Assembly: GCF_003977685.1 (NCBI RefSeq)
Contig: NZ_RYZH01000011.1
Span: forward strand, 62,001 to 126,000
Length of the DNA stretch: 64,000 bases
Reading direction: 5' to 3'
Origin: Tautonia sociabilis
GTDB lineage: Bacteria > Planctomycetota > Planctomycetia > Isosphaerales > Isosphaeraceae
A model generated the notes under the pieces. The model was given only the letters and a program-made list of their open reading frames with translations. It was not told the DNA's origin and did no database searches. A program made the translations under genes and the position numbers. Each line of letters opens with the position of its first letter. The stretch's first letter is position 1. Positions 56,408 through 64,000 of the stretch are shown here, in pieces.

Positions 56408-57082
56408 GTGACGATCGCGGAGAAGGCGCTAGAGCTGGTCGTCGATGGCTCGGTTGTCGGGCTGGGTACCGGGCACGCCGCCTCGGATTTCGTCCGCCTG
56501 CTCGGGCAGCACGTCCGGGGGGGCCTCGACGTGCGGGGGATCGCCACCTCGAGGGCGACGGAGGCGCTAGCCCGCGAAGTCGGGGTGCCGCTGCTGGGGC
56601 TGGGGGACGTGGACGCGATCGATGCCACCTTCGACGGCGCCGACGCGGTCGACCCGGAGCTCAATCTGATCAAGGGGCTGGGCGGCGCGCTGCTCCGGGA
56701 GAAGATCGTCGCCTCGTATTCGAGGAGGCTGATCATCCTGGTGGGCAAGGAGAAGCTGACCGATCGCCTCGGCCGGGGCTACTGCAAGCGGCTTCCGGTC
56801 GAGGTCGTGCCGTTTGCCCTGCCTCTGGTCCGCCGTCGCCTGCTGGAGATGGGGCTCGGCGCCGAACTCCGATCGCGGGAGGGCCAGCCGGTGCCGACGG
56901 ATAACGGCAATTACACGGTGGACATCGACCTGTCGACTCTGGAGGAGGACCCCAGGGGCCTGGGAGAGCGGGTCCGGGCGATCCCCGGGGTCGTGGAGAC
57001 GGGGCTCTTCATCGGGATGGCGGGGACGGTGCTCGTTCAGCTCGGGGACGGCACCGTCGAGGTCCTGACCCGGGGCGGATGA
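56408..57082 (+). CDS. rpiA: Ribose-5-phosphate isomerase A
   Basis: Interconverts ribose 5-phosphate and ribulose 5-phosphate. The 224-residue product has GLGTGHAASDFVRLLGQ at the phosphate site, ATFDGADAVDPELNLIKGLGGALLREKIVA with the catalytic Asp and neighbouring residues, and TDNGNYTVDIDL near the end. Start is GTG with a purine-rich AGGAAGGGG upstream. It is 88 bases after tkt. Confidence 0.95.
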   Translation: MTIAEKALELVVDGSVVGLGTGHAASDFVRLLGQHVRGGLDVRGIATSRATEALAREVGVPLLGLGDVDAIDATFDGADAVDPELNLIKGLGGALLREKIVASYSRRLIILVGKEKLTDRLGRGYCKRLPVEVVPFALPLVRRRLLEMGLGAELRSREGQPVPTDNGNYTVDIDLSTLEEDPRGLGERVRAIPGVVETGLFIGMAGTVLVQLGDGTVEVLTRGG

Positions 57083-57220
57083 TCTGGTTCGATCCGATCG
57101 TATCCGATTGGGAGCGCAACGGGCCGAGGCCGCCGGGGGCGGCTCTCGGCGGGAGAGATCAACGTCGGGGAGGCGTCGCGAGATCGCGCTCGCCGAGCCG
57201 GCCGGGAAAGGGGGAACGCC

Positions 57221-58246
57221 GTGCAACTGGGTATGATCGGTCTGGGCCGGATGGGAGAGGGCATGGTTCGCCGGCTCTTGAAGGCCGGCATCGAGTGCGT
57301 CGTCTTCGACATGAACGCCCAGAAGGTCGGGGAACTGGCCGCGGCCGGTGCCGAGCCGAGCGGCTCGCTCGAGGAGTTCGTGGGCAAGCTCACCAAGCCC
57401 CGGGCGATCTGGCTGATGATCCCCGTGGCGTTCGTCGACGAGATGATCGCCCGGATCGTCCCGCTCGTCGAGCCGGGCGACATCATCATCGACGGCGGGA
57501 ACACGCATTACCACGACGACATTCGCCGGGCCAGGGAGCTGAAGCCGAAGGGGCTGCATTACGTCGACGTGGGGGTCAGCGGAGGCGTCTGGGGCCTGGA
57601 GCGAGGCTACTGCCAGATGATCGGCGGCGAGGATGAGATCGTGAAGCGGCTCGACCCCGTCTTCGCCGCGCTGGCCCCTCCCGTGGAGGCGGCCCCGCGC
57701 ACTCCCGGCCGCGAGGCGATCGCCGGGAGCACCGCCGAGCACGGCTACCTGCACTGCGGCCCGACCGGTGCCGGCCACTTCGTGAAAATGGTCCACAACG
57801 GCATCGAGTACGGCATCATGGCCGCCTACGCCGAGGGCCTGAACATCCTCCGGCACGCCGATGTCGGCACCAAGCACCACGAGAAGGACGCCGAGACGAC
57901 GCCGCTGAAGGACCCCACGCTCTACCAGTACAACTTCAACCTCGCGGACATTGCCGAGGTCTGGAGGAGAGGCAGCGTGATCGGCTCCTGGCTGCTTGAC
58001 CTGACGGCCAAGGCCCTGCTCAAGGACCCGGACCTCGACGCGTTCTCCGGTCGCGTCTCCGACTCGGGTGAAGGGCGCTGGACGATCCAGGCCGCCATCG
58101 ACGAGGCGGTGCCGGCCCACGTGCTCACGACCGCGCTCTACGCCCGGTTCTCCTCCCGGGGCGAATCGACCTACGCCGACAAGGTCACTTCCGCCATGCG
58201 GAAGGAGTTCGGCGGCCACTCCGAGAAGCTCTCCGCCGGCATCTGA
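57221..58246 (+). CDS. gnd: 6-phosphogluconate dehydrogenase, decarboxylating (short, GndA-like)
   Basis: Oxidative decarboxylation of 6-phosphogluconate to ribulose 5-phosphate. The 341-residue GTG-start protein has the [20 protein letters not shown] nucleotide site, [10 protein letters not shown], the substrate motif [22 protein letters not shown] and [22 protein letters not shown] with the catalytic Lys. It lacks the C-terminal domain of the 470-residue enzymes, like the shorter NAD-preferring group, so cofactor preference for NAD+ is plausible but unproven. Confidence 0.93.
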   Translation: MQLGMIGLGRMGEGMVRRLLKAGIECVVFDMNAQKVGELAAAGAEPSGSLEEFVGKLTKPRAIWLMIPVAFVDEMIARIVPLVEPGDIIIDGGNTHYHDDIRRARELKPKGLHYVDVGVSGGVWGLERGYCQMIGGEDEIVKRLDPVFAALAPPVEAAPRTPGREAIAGSTAEHGYLHCGPTGAGHFVKMVHNGIEYGIMAAYAEGLNILRHADVGTKHHEKDAETTPLKDPTLYQYNFNLADIAEVWRRGSVIGSWLLDLTAKALLKDPDLDAFSGRVSDSGEGRWTIQAAIDEAVPAHVLTTALYARFSSRGESTYADKVTSAMRKEFGGHSEKLSAGI

Positions 58247-58376
58247 TGAGGAGAGCTCGCTTGGAGGCCCCCGGACGAGGGGCTTCCGGGCCTCGGCGCT
58301 CTTGGGATGCCGTCCCACCGTCTCCCTAGACGCCCGGCACGCAGCCGGCCGACCCCAACGCCATGCGGGCTCCCCG

Positions 58377-61196
58377 ATGCCGACCGACTCGCCGCACGGA
58401 CCGACGGCCGAACATCGTCGCCTCCTCGATGTGATGGGAGACGACCGGGACAACGTGAGCTGGAGACGCTGGGGCCCCTACGTGGCCGACCGCTCCTGGG
58501 CCACGGTGCGGGAGGACTACAGCGCCGATGGCAACGCCTGGTCCTTCCTCCCGCACGACCTGGCCCGAAGCAAGGCCTACCGCTGGGGAGAGGACGGGAT
58601 CGCCGGCGTTTGCGACCGCTACCAGATCCTCGCCTTCGCCCCCGCCTTCTGGAATGGCCGCGACCCGATTCTCAAGGAACGCCTCTTCGGCCTCACGCCA
58701 GATGAGGGGAATCACGGCGAGGACGTGAAGGAATACTACTTTCACGTTGACAACACGCCAACGCATTCCTTCATGGCGTTTCTCTATAAGTATCCCCAGG
58801 GCCGATTCCCTTACGAACAGCTGGTGGAGGTGAACCGTTCCCGGTGCGGCCAGGGGCTCGAATACGAGCTGATCGACACCGGTATCTTCGCCGAGAGCCG
58901 CTACTTCGACATTGAGATCGAGTACGCCAAGTTCGACGAGGAAGACCTGGCGATCCGGATCACCGCGCACAACCGGGGCCCGGAGCCGGCGCCGCTGCAC
59001 CTGATCCCCCAGCTCTGGTTCCGGAACACCTGGGCCTGGGCGGGAGCAGGGGGCCGTCCCTTGTCGCCGGAGGATGAGCCTCGGATCTCGATGGCGCCGG
59101 CTCGGTCGGAAGCCTTCATCGAACTCTGGGCCGATGACTCACCGGCCACGATTCCCAAGGGAATGCCGATTCCCTACTCGCTCGGCCGCCGATCGCTCTA
59201 CGCCGAGGCCGGTGCCGAGGCGATGTTCACCGACAACGAAACCAACATGCCCCGCGTGTTCGGGGCCGGCGCCCGGAACCGCAAGCCGTTCGTGAAGGAT
59301 GCCTTCCATGATCGGATCGTCGAGGGACGCTCCGGCGCCACGAACCCGGCTCGGATCGGGACCAAGGCGGGCTTGCACTACGTCTTCGAGGGGGTTCCAC
59401 CGGGGGGCTCGGTGGCCGTCAGGCTTCGCCTTTCCGACAAGCCTGGGCTGGACGACCCCCTGGGGCCGGTCGACCCGATCCTCAAGACGAGGAAACTGGA
59501 GGCCGATGCCTTCTTCGAGGCGATCCGACCGGAAGGAGCGTCCGACGAGGAGGCGATGATCCAGCGCCGGGCGCTGGCCGGCATGCTCTGGACGAAGCAG
59601 ATCTACCTGTTCGACGTGCACGACTGGCTCCGGGGAGACGACCCGAGCTGGCCCCCTCCCGCCTCGCGCTGGTCGATCCGCAACCAGCACTGGCTGCACC
59701 TGAACTCGATGCGGATCATGAGCGTCTGCGACAAGTGGGAGTACCCCTGGTTCGCCGCCTGGGATCTCGCCTTTCATTGCGTCGCGCTCGCCCTGGTCGA
59801 CCCGCAGTACGCCAAGGACCAGCTCTGGGTTCTGCTGTTCGAGCAGTTCCAGCACCCTAACGGCCAGATCCCGGCCTACGAGTGGGAGTTCTCCGACCTC
59901 AATCCCCCGGTGCATGCCTGGGCCGTCTGGCGCGTCTATCACATGGCCGCGCAATTCGACAAGAGGCACTACGGCCGGGAGGTTCGCGACCGCGGCTTCC
60001 TTGAGCGCTGCTACCACAAGCTCCTGATCAACTTTGCCTGGTGGGTGAACAAGGTCGATCGCCAGGGGAACAACATCTTCGAGGGCGGATTCCTCGGGCT
60101 GGACAACATCACGATCGTCGACCGCAGCGAGCCCTTCTCCGACGGCACCGTGATCGAACAGGCTGACGCGACCGGCTGGATGGGGATGTTCTGCCTGAAC
60201 CTGATGCGGATCGCCTTGGAGCTGGCCAAGGAGAACCCCGTCTACCAGGGGATGGCGACGAAGTTCTTCCAGCATTACGCCTACGTCGCCGCCGCGATGA
60301 AGAAGATGGGCGGCCGGGACTACCAGCTCTGGGACGACCGCGACGGGTTCTTCTACGACGTGCTTCGGTATCCGAACGGTGAGTTTCACAAGCTCCGCGT
60401 CCGGTCGCTGGTCGGGCTGATTCCGCTCTACGCCGTCGAGCGGCTGGAGCTGGACTGGATCGAGCAGTTCCCCAGCTTCACGGCCAGCCTGAAGTGGTTC
60501 CTGAAGAACCGGCCGGATCTGGTGAAGGACGTGGTCCACGAGTGTGAGACTCGGGACGGGCAGGGGACGACGCTCGTGCTGACGATCGTTGACCGAGACC
60601 AGCTCCACCGCCTGTTGGAGCGGGTCTGGGACTCGGAGGAGTTCCTCGGGGAGTACGGGGTCCGCAGCCTCTCTCGGGCCCACTCGGAGCGGCCCTTCGT
60701 CTTCCGGGGGCACGTGGTCGCCTACGAGCCGGCCGAGTCGGTCACGAAGCTCAAGGGGGGGAACTCGAACTGGCGGGGGCCAATCTGGTTCCCGACGAAC
60801 TTCCTGCTCATCGAATCGCTGCGGAAGCTCGGCAAGGCCTGGGGGGATTCCGACGGTATTCGGAAGGACGGCCGCGTGTTGACCTACCGCGAAATGGCGT
60901 CGGATCTGGCCGACCGGCTGATCTCGATCTTCCGGGTCGGACCCGACGGCCGGCGTCCCGTCTTCGGCGGACAGGACACCTTCCAGCGGGATCCCCATTG
61001 GCGCGACCAGATCCTGTTCTACGAGTACTTTCACGGTGACGAGGGGGCTGGCCTGGGAGCCTCGCACCAGACGGGGTGGACGGGACTAGTCGCCTGCCTG
61101 ATCGACGAGTGGAAGGCTGCCGCCCCCTCCGACGCCGGGACCGGGGCGGGCTCGGACCGAAGCCTGGCGTACAAGGCGTTGATGGCGCCGGAGTGA
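58377..61196 (+). CDS. GH63-like glycoside hydrolase (MGH1-type domain)
   Basis: A 939-residue enzyme related to GH63 mannosyl-oligosaccharide glucosidase and YgjK. The C-terminal half is an (alpha/alpha)6 barrel with [47 protein letters not shown] and [17 protein letters not shown]. The N-terminal half has beta-sandwich-like blocks such as [20 protein letters not shown]. No signal peptide is seen, so it probably acts in the cytoplasm. The ATG at [13 protein letters not shown] is the start; the open frame upstream overlaps gnd. Its place after tkt, rpiA and gnd suggests release of glucose from a storage or solute glycoside, but the substrate is unknown. Confidence 0.85.
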   Translation: MPTDSPHGPTAEHRRLLDVMGDDRDNVSWRRWGPYVADRSWATVREDYSADGNAWSFLPHDLARSKAYRWGEDGIAGVCDRYQILAFAPAFWNGRDPILKERLFGLTPDEGNHGEDVKEYYFHVDNTPTHSFMAFLYKYPQGRFPYEQLVEVNRSRCGQGLEYELIDTGIFAESRYFDIEIEYAKFDEEDLAIRITAHNRGPEPAPLHLIPQLWFRNTWAWAGAGGRPLSPEDEPRISMAPARSEAFIELWADDSPATIPKGMPIPYSLGRRSLYAEAGAEAMFTDNETNMPRVFGAGARNRKPFVKDAFHDRIVEGRSGATNPARIGTKAGLHYVFEGVPPGGSVAVRLRLSDKPGLDDPLGPVDPILKTRKLEADAFFEAIRPEGASDEEAMIQRRALAGMLWTKQIYLFDVHDWLRGDDPSWPPPASRWSIRNQHWLHLNSMRIMSVCDKWEYPWFAAWDLAFHCVALALVDPQYAKDQLWVLLFEQFQHPNGQIPAYEWEFSDLNPPVHAWAVWRVYHMAAQFDKRHYGREVRDRGFLERCYHKLLINFAWWVNKVDRQGNNIFEGGFLGLDNITIVDRSEPFSDGTVIEQADATGWMGMFCLNLMRIALELAKENPVYQGMATKFFQHYAYVAAAMKKMGGRDYQLWDDRDGFFYDVLRYPNGEFHKLRVRSLVGLIPLYAVERLELDWIEQFPSFTASLKWFLKNRPDLVKDVVHECETRDGQGTTLVLTIVDRDQLHRLLERVWDSEEFLGEYGVRSLSRAHSERPFVFRGHVVAYEPAESVTKLKGGNSNWRGPIWFPTNFLLIESLRKLGKAWGDSDGIRKDGRVLTYREMASDLADRLISIFRVGPDGRRPVFGGQDTFQRDPHWRDQILFYEYFHGDEGAGLGASHQTGWTGLVACLIDEWKAAAPSDAGTGAGSDRSLAYKALMAPE

Positions 61197-61387
61197 TCCA
61201 ACGAGCAGGGGAGATCAAGTCGGTCTGCCCCCGGCGCCGGTTCGTCCTGGAGGAGTGTGGGGCGAGGTCCCTGGTTCGAGGAACGGATCGACCCTGATCG
61301 GCCGGGGGGGTAGGGCTCGCGAATCGATCGAGGGTCCGCTATGATGATCGTGCTGGATTGGTCCCGAGTCGGAGGGCCCGGGGGACG

Positions 61388-61954
61388 ATGGCCGATCGCT
61401 CGAACCACTACGAATCGGCCTTCGAGTCCTACGTGCGGTCGCTCCGCGTCCCCTGCGTGGCGATTGACGAGGCGAGGCGGGCGCTGGTCGGCGACGGCGA
61501 TGTGAAGTCGCCCGACTTCCTGCTCTACCCCCGATCGGGCCCGAACCTGGTCGTCGAGGTGAAGGGGAAGCGCGGCAAGAATGCATCCGGCCGGCGCCGC
61601 TGGGAGAACTGGGTGACGACCGACGACCTCGATGGCCTGGTGCGCTGGCAGGAGCTGTTCGGCCCGTCCTTCCGGTCGATTCTCGCCTTCGCCTACGCCG
61701 AGCGCCCGCCGGCGATCGGCCTGCCCCCAGGGGAGGGCGGCTTCCCGTTCCGGGGGCGGATCTACCGCTTCTGGGCGGTGGGGCTGGACGACTATGTGGC
61801 CCACCTCCGCTCGAGAGGCCCGTCCTGGAAGGCGGTCGCCATGGCCCGTCGGGCCTTCCGACGCCGTGTCCGGCCGCTGGACGACTGGCTGCCTCCCCTC
61901 CCCGCTCCGCCGAGCCGGGGAGTCTCCCGACCCCCCAAGGAACCGTCCCGATGA
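61388..61954 (+). CDS. PD-(D/E)XK nuclease-superfamily protein
   Basis: A protein of 188 residues from this start. It has HYESAFESYVRSLR near the N-terminus, then SPDFLLYPRSGPNLVVEVKGKRG, in which the Asp and the E-x-K match the catalytic core of restriction-endonuclease-like folds. WENWVTTDDLDGLVRWQELFG and FRGRIYRFWAVGLDDYVAHL are further conserved-looking blocks. Similar HYExxFExYLR proteins are, as I recall, common in planctomycetes without assigned function. It could cut or merely bind DNA. The gene overlaps the following small gene by 4 bases. No methylase or defence gene is adjacent. Confidence 0.75.
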   Translation: MADRSNHYESAFESYVRSLRVPCVAIDEARRALVGDGDVKSPDFLLYPRSGPNLVVEVKGKRGKNASGRRRWENWVTTDDLDGLVRWQELFGPSFRSILAFAYAERPPAIGLPPGEGGFPFRGRIYRFWAVGLDDYVAHLRSRGPSWKAVAMARRAFRRRVRPLDDWLPPLPAPPSRGVSRPPKEPSR

Positions 61955-62157
61955 CCGCGATTGCCCGCATCGGCCGAGGGGCCCTGCTCGCCCTGGCCCT
62001 CGGCCTGGCCGTTCCGCCTTCCTCGACCGCTCAGGGTGACTTCGGCGTCCCGCCGGCCGAGGGAGAGAGCCAAGGGAAGCCGCTGTTCGGGTATCTGGCC
62101 GCCGGCGCCGGCTGCATCGCCATCATGTTCGTGCTCTGCATCTCCGCTCGACGCTGA
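61951..62157 (+). CDS. Small exported membrane protein
   Basis: A 68-residue product with an N-terminal signal-like helix ([19 protein letters not shown]), a short polar part ([12 protein letters not shown]) and a second membrane helix ([21 protein letters not shown]) ending in basic residues. Not recognised as a named family. Its ATG overlaps the stop of the nuclease-like gene (ATGA), so co-translation is likely. Confidence 0.7.
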   Translation: MTAIARIGRGALLALALGLAVPPSSTAQGDFGVPPAEGESQGKPLFGYLAAGAGCIAIMFVLCISARR

Positions 62158-62242
62158 TCCAAGCGAACCTCGGCCCTCCTCCGTCGGTCGGTCGAACCGA
62201 CCCTCCGATCCCGATTCCCTCGAACGCTTCACGGCCCGATTC

Positions 62243-63211
62243 ATGCTGACCGCCTCGACTCCGCGCTGGTCGATCGACGAGGTCGCCGCGATCTACCGGA
62301 CCCCGGTGCTGGAACTCCTCCTCCGCGCCGCCGAGGTCCACCGCCGCCACCACGACCCCGGGGAGATCCAGGTCTGCCGTCTGCTGTCGATCAAGACCGG
62401 CGGCTGTCCCGAGGACTGCGCCTATTGCCCGCAGTCGGCCCACCACAAGGCAGCGGTCGAGTCGGAACCGCTGATGGACGTCGACGCGGTCGTTGCCGAG
62501 GCCGAGCGAGCCCGACGCGACGGCGCCACCCGCTTCTGCATGGGGGCCGCCTGGCGAGAGGCGAAGGACGACGCCCGGTTCGAGCAGGTGCTGGAGATGA
62601 TCCGGCGCATCAAGGCGATCGGTGGGCTGGAAGTCTGCACCACGCTCGGCATGCTCACCGCCGACCAGGCCCGCCGCCTGAAGGAAGCCGGCCTGGACGC
62701 CTACAACCACAACCTGGATACCTCCGAATCGTTTTACGGCCGCATTATCAGTACGCGGACGTATGAGGATCGCCTCGACACCCTCCGTCACGTCCGGGAG
62801 GCCGGCGTCTCGGTTTGCTGCGGCGGGATCCTCGGGATGGGAGAGTCGGAAGGGGATCGCATCGCTCTGCTGCACACACTGGCGAACCTGCCCGAGCCGC
62901 CGGAATCCGTCCCGATCAACGCGCTGGTCCCCGTCGAGGGGACGCCGCTGGCCGGCCGGTCCCGGGTCGACGTTTGGGCCATGGTCCGGGCGATCGCCAC
63001 GGCTCGGATCCTGATGCCGACGAGCATGGTCCGGCTCTCCGCCGGCCGCCTGGAGCTGAGCGAGGCCGAGCAGGCGCTCTGCTTCCTCGCCGGCGCGAAC
63101 TCGATCTTCGCTGGCGAGAAGTTGCTGACGACCCCGAACCCCGAGGTTGATGCCGACCGCCTGCTCTTCGAGCGGCTTGGCCTCCGCGCCCGGGAGGCCT
63201 CCCCCCGCTGA
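62243..63211 (+). CDS. bioB: Biotin synthase
   Basis: Radical SAM enzyme inserting sulphur into dethiobiotin, last step of biotin synthesis. The 322-residue product has [18 protein letters not shown] with the CxxxCxxC cluster ligands, [40 protein letters not shown] and GMGESEGDR, and the conserved Arg in VRLSAGR near the [2Fe-2S] site. It is 85 bases after the small membrane protein. The ATG at [10 protein letters not shown] is the start by family length. Confidence 0.96.
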   Translation: MLTASTPRWSIDEVAAIYRTPVLELLLRAAEVHRRHHDPGEIQVCRLLSIKTGGCPEDCAYCPQSAHHKAAVESEPLMDVDAVVAEAERARRDGATRFCMGAAWREAKDDARFEQVLEMIRRIKAIGGLEVCTTLGMLTADQARRLKEAGLDAYNHNLDTSESFYGRIISTRTYEDRLDTLRHVREAGVSVCCGGILGMGESEGDRIALLHTLANLPEPPESVPINALVPVEGTPLAGRSRVDVWAMVRAIATARILMPTSMVRLSAGRLELSEAEQALCFLAGANSIFAGEKLLTTPNPEVDADRLLFERLGLRAREASPR

Positions 63212-63246
63212 CGGCGCCCGGCCCCGGGCGGCTCGGGGACCTCGCC

Positions 63247-64000
63247 ATGATCGAATCGAGCAGGAGGACAGGCGTCCCTCGTGTCGTCGTCTCGGGGATC
63301 GGGCTCCGCACCGCGCTGGGGCCGGACGCGGAATCCACCTGGTCGGGTATCCGATCGGGGCGATCCGGAGCATCCGCCCTTCCGGCCGGATGCCTCCCGG
63401 GGCGCCCCTGGTTCGGGTTCCCGATCCCGGGGCCGGGCATTCGCGCGATGCCTCCCGGCGTGGCGGAGGCGGTCGCGGCGGCGGAGGACGCCCTCCTCTT
63501 CGATCGAGGGGAGCCGACCTTCGACCCGGAGCGAGCCGCCGCCGCCATCGGCCTGAGCAAGGGGCACCTCGGCTTGCTGGCTCGCTGGTGTGATCGGATT
63601 GATCGGCCGAGAGACTTCCCCCAGGCCGAGACCAATCCGGATTGGACCGAGGCGTGGCCGGATGCGGCCGCCCGCGCCGCGACCCGCAGTCTGGGCCTGC
63701 GAGGGCCGAGCCTGGGACCGATCGCCGCCTGCGCGACCGGGGTCGTGGCCGTGCTCCGGGCGGCCGAGCTGATCCGGCGAGGGGACTGCGACCTGGCGAT
63801 CGCCGGGGCGACCGACGCCTCGCTCGACCCCCTCGTGCTCGGTGCCTTCGACCGGATGCGGGTGCTGGCTCGCGTCGGAGGCGACCCGAAGGAGGCGGTT
63901 CGACCCTGGGATCGGCGCCGAAGCGGCTTCCTCGTCGGGGAGGGGGGGGCGGTGCTCGTCCTCGAGCGCGAGGAGCACGCGAGAGCCCGGGGAGTCCTGC
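63247..64000 (+). CDS. Beta-ketoacyl synthase, 5' part (truncated by window end)
   Basis: Condensing enzyme of the KAS/FabF group; 251 codons are visible and the frame is still open at the edge. The N-terminal strand RVVVSGIGLRTALGPDAESTW, the nucleophile region GPIAACATGVVAVLRAAELI with the active-site Cys, CDLAIAGATDASLDPLVLGAFDRM and RSGFLVGEGGAVLVLEREEHARARG are all family hallmarks. Start ATG lies 35 bases after bioB. The neighbourhood with bioB suggests a role in pimeloyl-chain or fatty acid synthesis, but a secondary-metabolite KAS is possible. Confidence 0.9.
   Translation, partial: MIESSRRTGVPRVVVSGIGLRTALGPDAESTWSGIRSGRSGASALPAGCLPGRPWFGFPIPGPGIRAMPPGVAEAVAAAEDALLFDRGEPTFDPERAAAAIGLSKGHLGLLARWCDRIDRPRDFPQAETNPDWTEAWPDAAARAATRSLGLRGPSLGPIAACATGVVAVLRAAELIRRGDCDLAIAGATDASLDPLVLGAFDRMRVLARVGGDPKEAVRPWDRRRSGFLVGEGGAVLVLEREEHARARGVL

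Noticed and set aside
1..64000. tRNA, rRNA or other structural RNA genes
   Set aside because: None seen on reading the intergenic regions; a covariance-model search was not possible.

Overview
The window looks like chromosomal DNA from a planctomycete of the Isosphaeraceae type; the family-level placement is inference. The supporting evidence is very high GC, a DUF1549/DUF1553 + DUF1501 gene pair, a planctomycete-type ECF sigma factor, a giant surface protein with an LExRxLLA-like N-terminus, and multihaem cytochromes. No rRNA, tRNA or CRISPR array was found.

Layout: 1-1.5 kb holds the end of proB and a small exported protein. 1.75-17.6 kb is a complete, canonically ordered nuoA-N operon (respiratory complex I). 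It is preceded by a perfect Rex-type operator (TTGTGAA-N4-TTCACAA), so the operon is probably controlled by the NADH/NAD+ ratio. A strong hairpin separates it from a convergent block (17.7-22 kb) holding an ECF sigma factor, an RsmB/Nop2-like protein that has lost both catalytic cysteines, and a YgiQ-type radical SAM protein. 22-26 kb is accessory DNA: degenerate dispersed repeats, a small coiled-coil membrane protein, a frameshifted REP-associated tyrosine transposase bracketed by two inverted REP elements, a 28-bp dyad, a family 2 glycosyltransferase and a 29-bp tandem repeat. 26-31 kb has the DUF1549/1553, DUF1501 and DUF971 genes and a ferredoxin. 31.3-42 kb is a single 3,548-residue exported protein with a subtilase/sedolisin-like domain followed by Ig-like and beta-helix regions.

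42.5-54 kb is the most interesting part. One minus-strand gene run encodes a b-type membrane cytochrome, a membrane-anchored decahaem cytochrome c, a fused NuoE-NuoF diaphorase, a 768-residue protein that sandwiches two cyclic-nucleotide-binding domains between NuoG-like and four-cluster ferredoxin modules, a soluble transhydrogenase and a HAD phosphatase. A five-haem cytochrome is divergent from it. I infer a second NAD(P)H-linked electron pathway, separate from complex I, that may be gated by a cyclic nucleotide and connected to periplasmic cytochromes.

54-61 kb is a pentose-phosphate gene run (tkt, rpiA, gnd) followed by a GH63-like glycosidase. 61-64 kb holds a PD-(D/E)XK nuclease-like protein, a small exported membrane protein, bioB and the start of a beta-ketoacyl synthase gene cut by the window edge.
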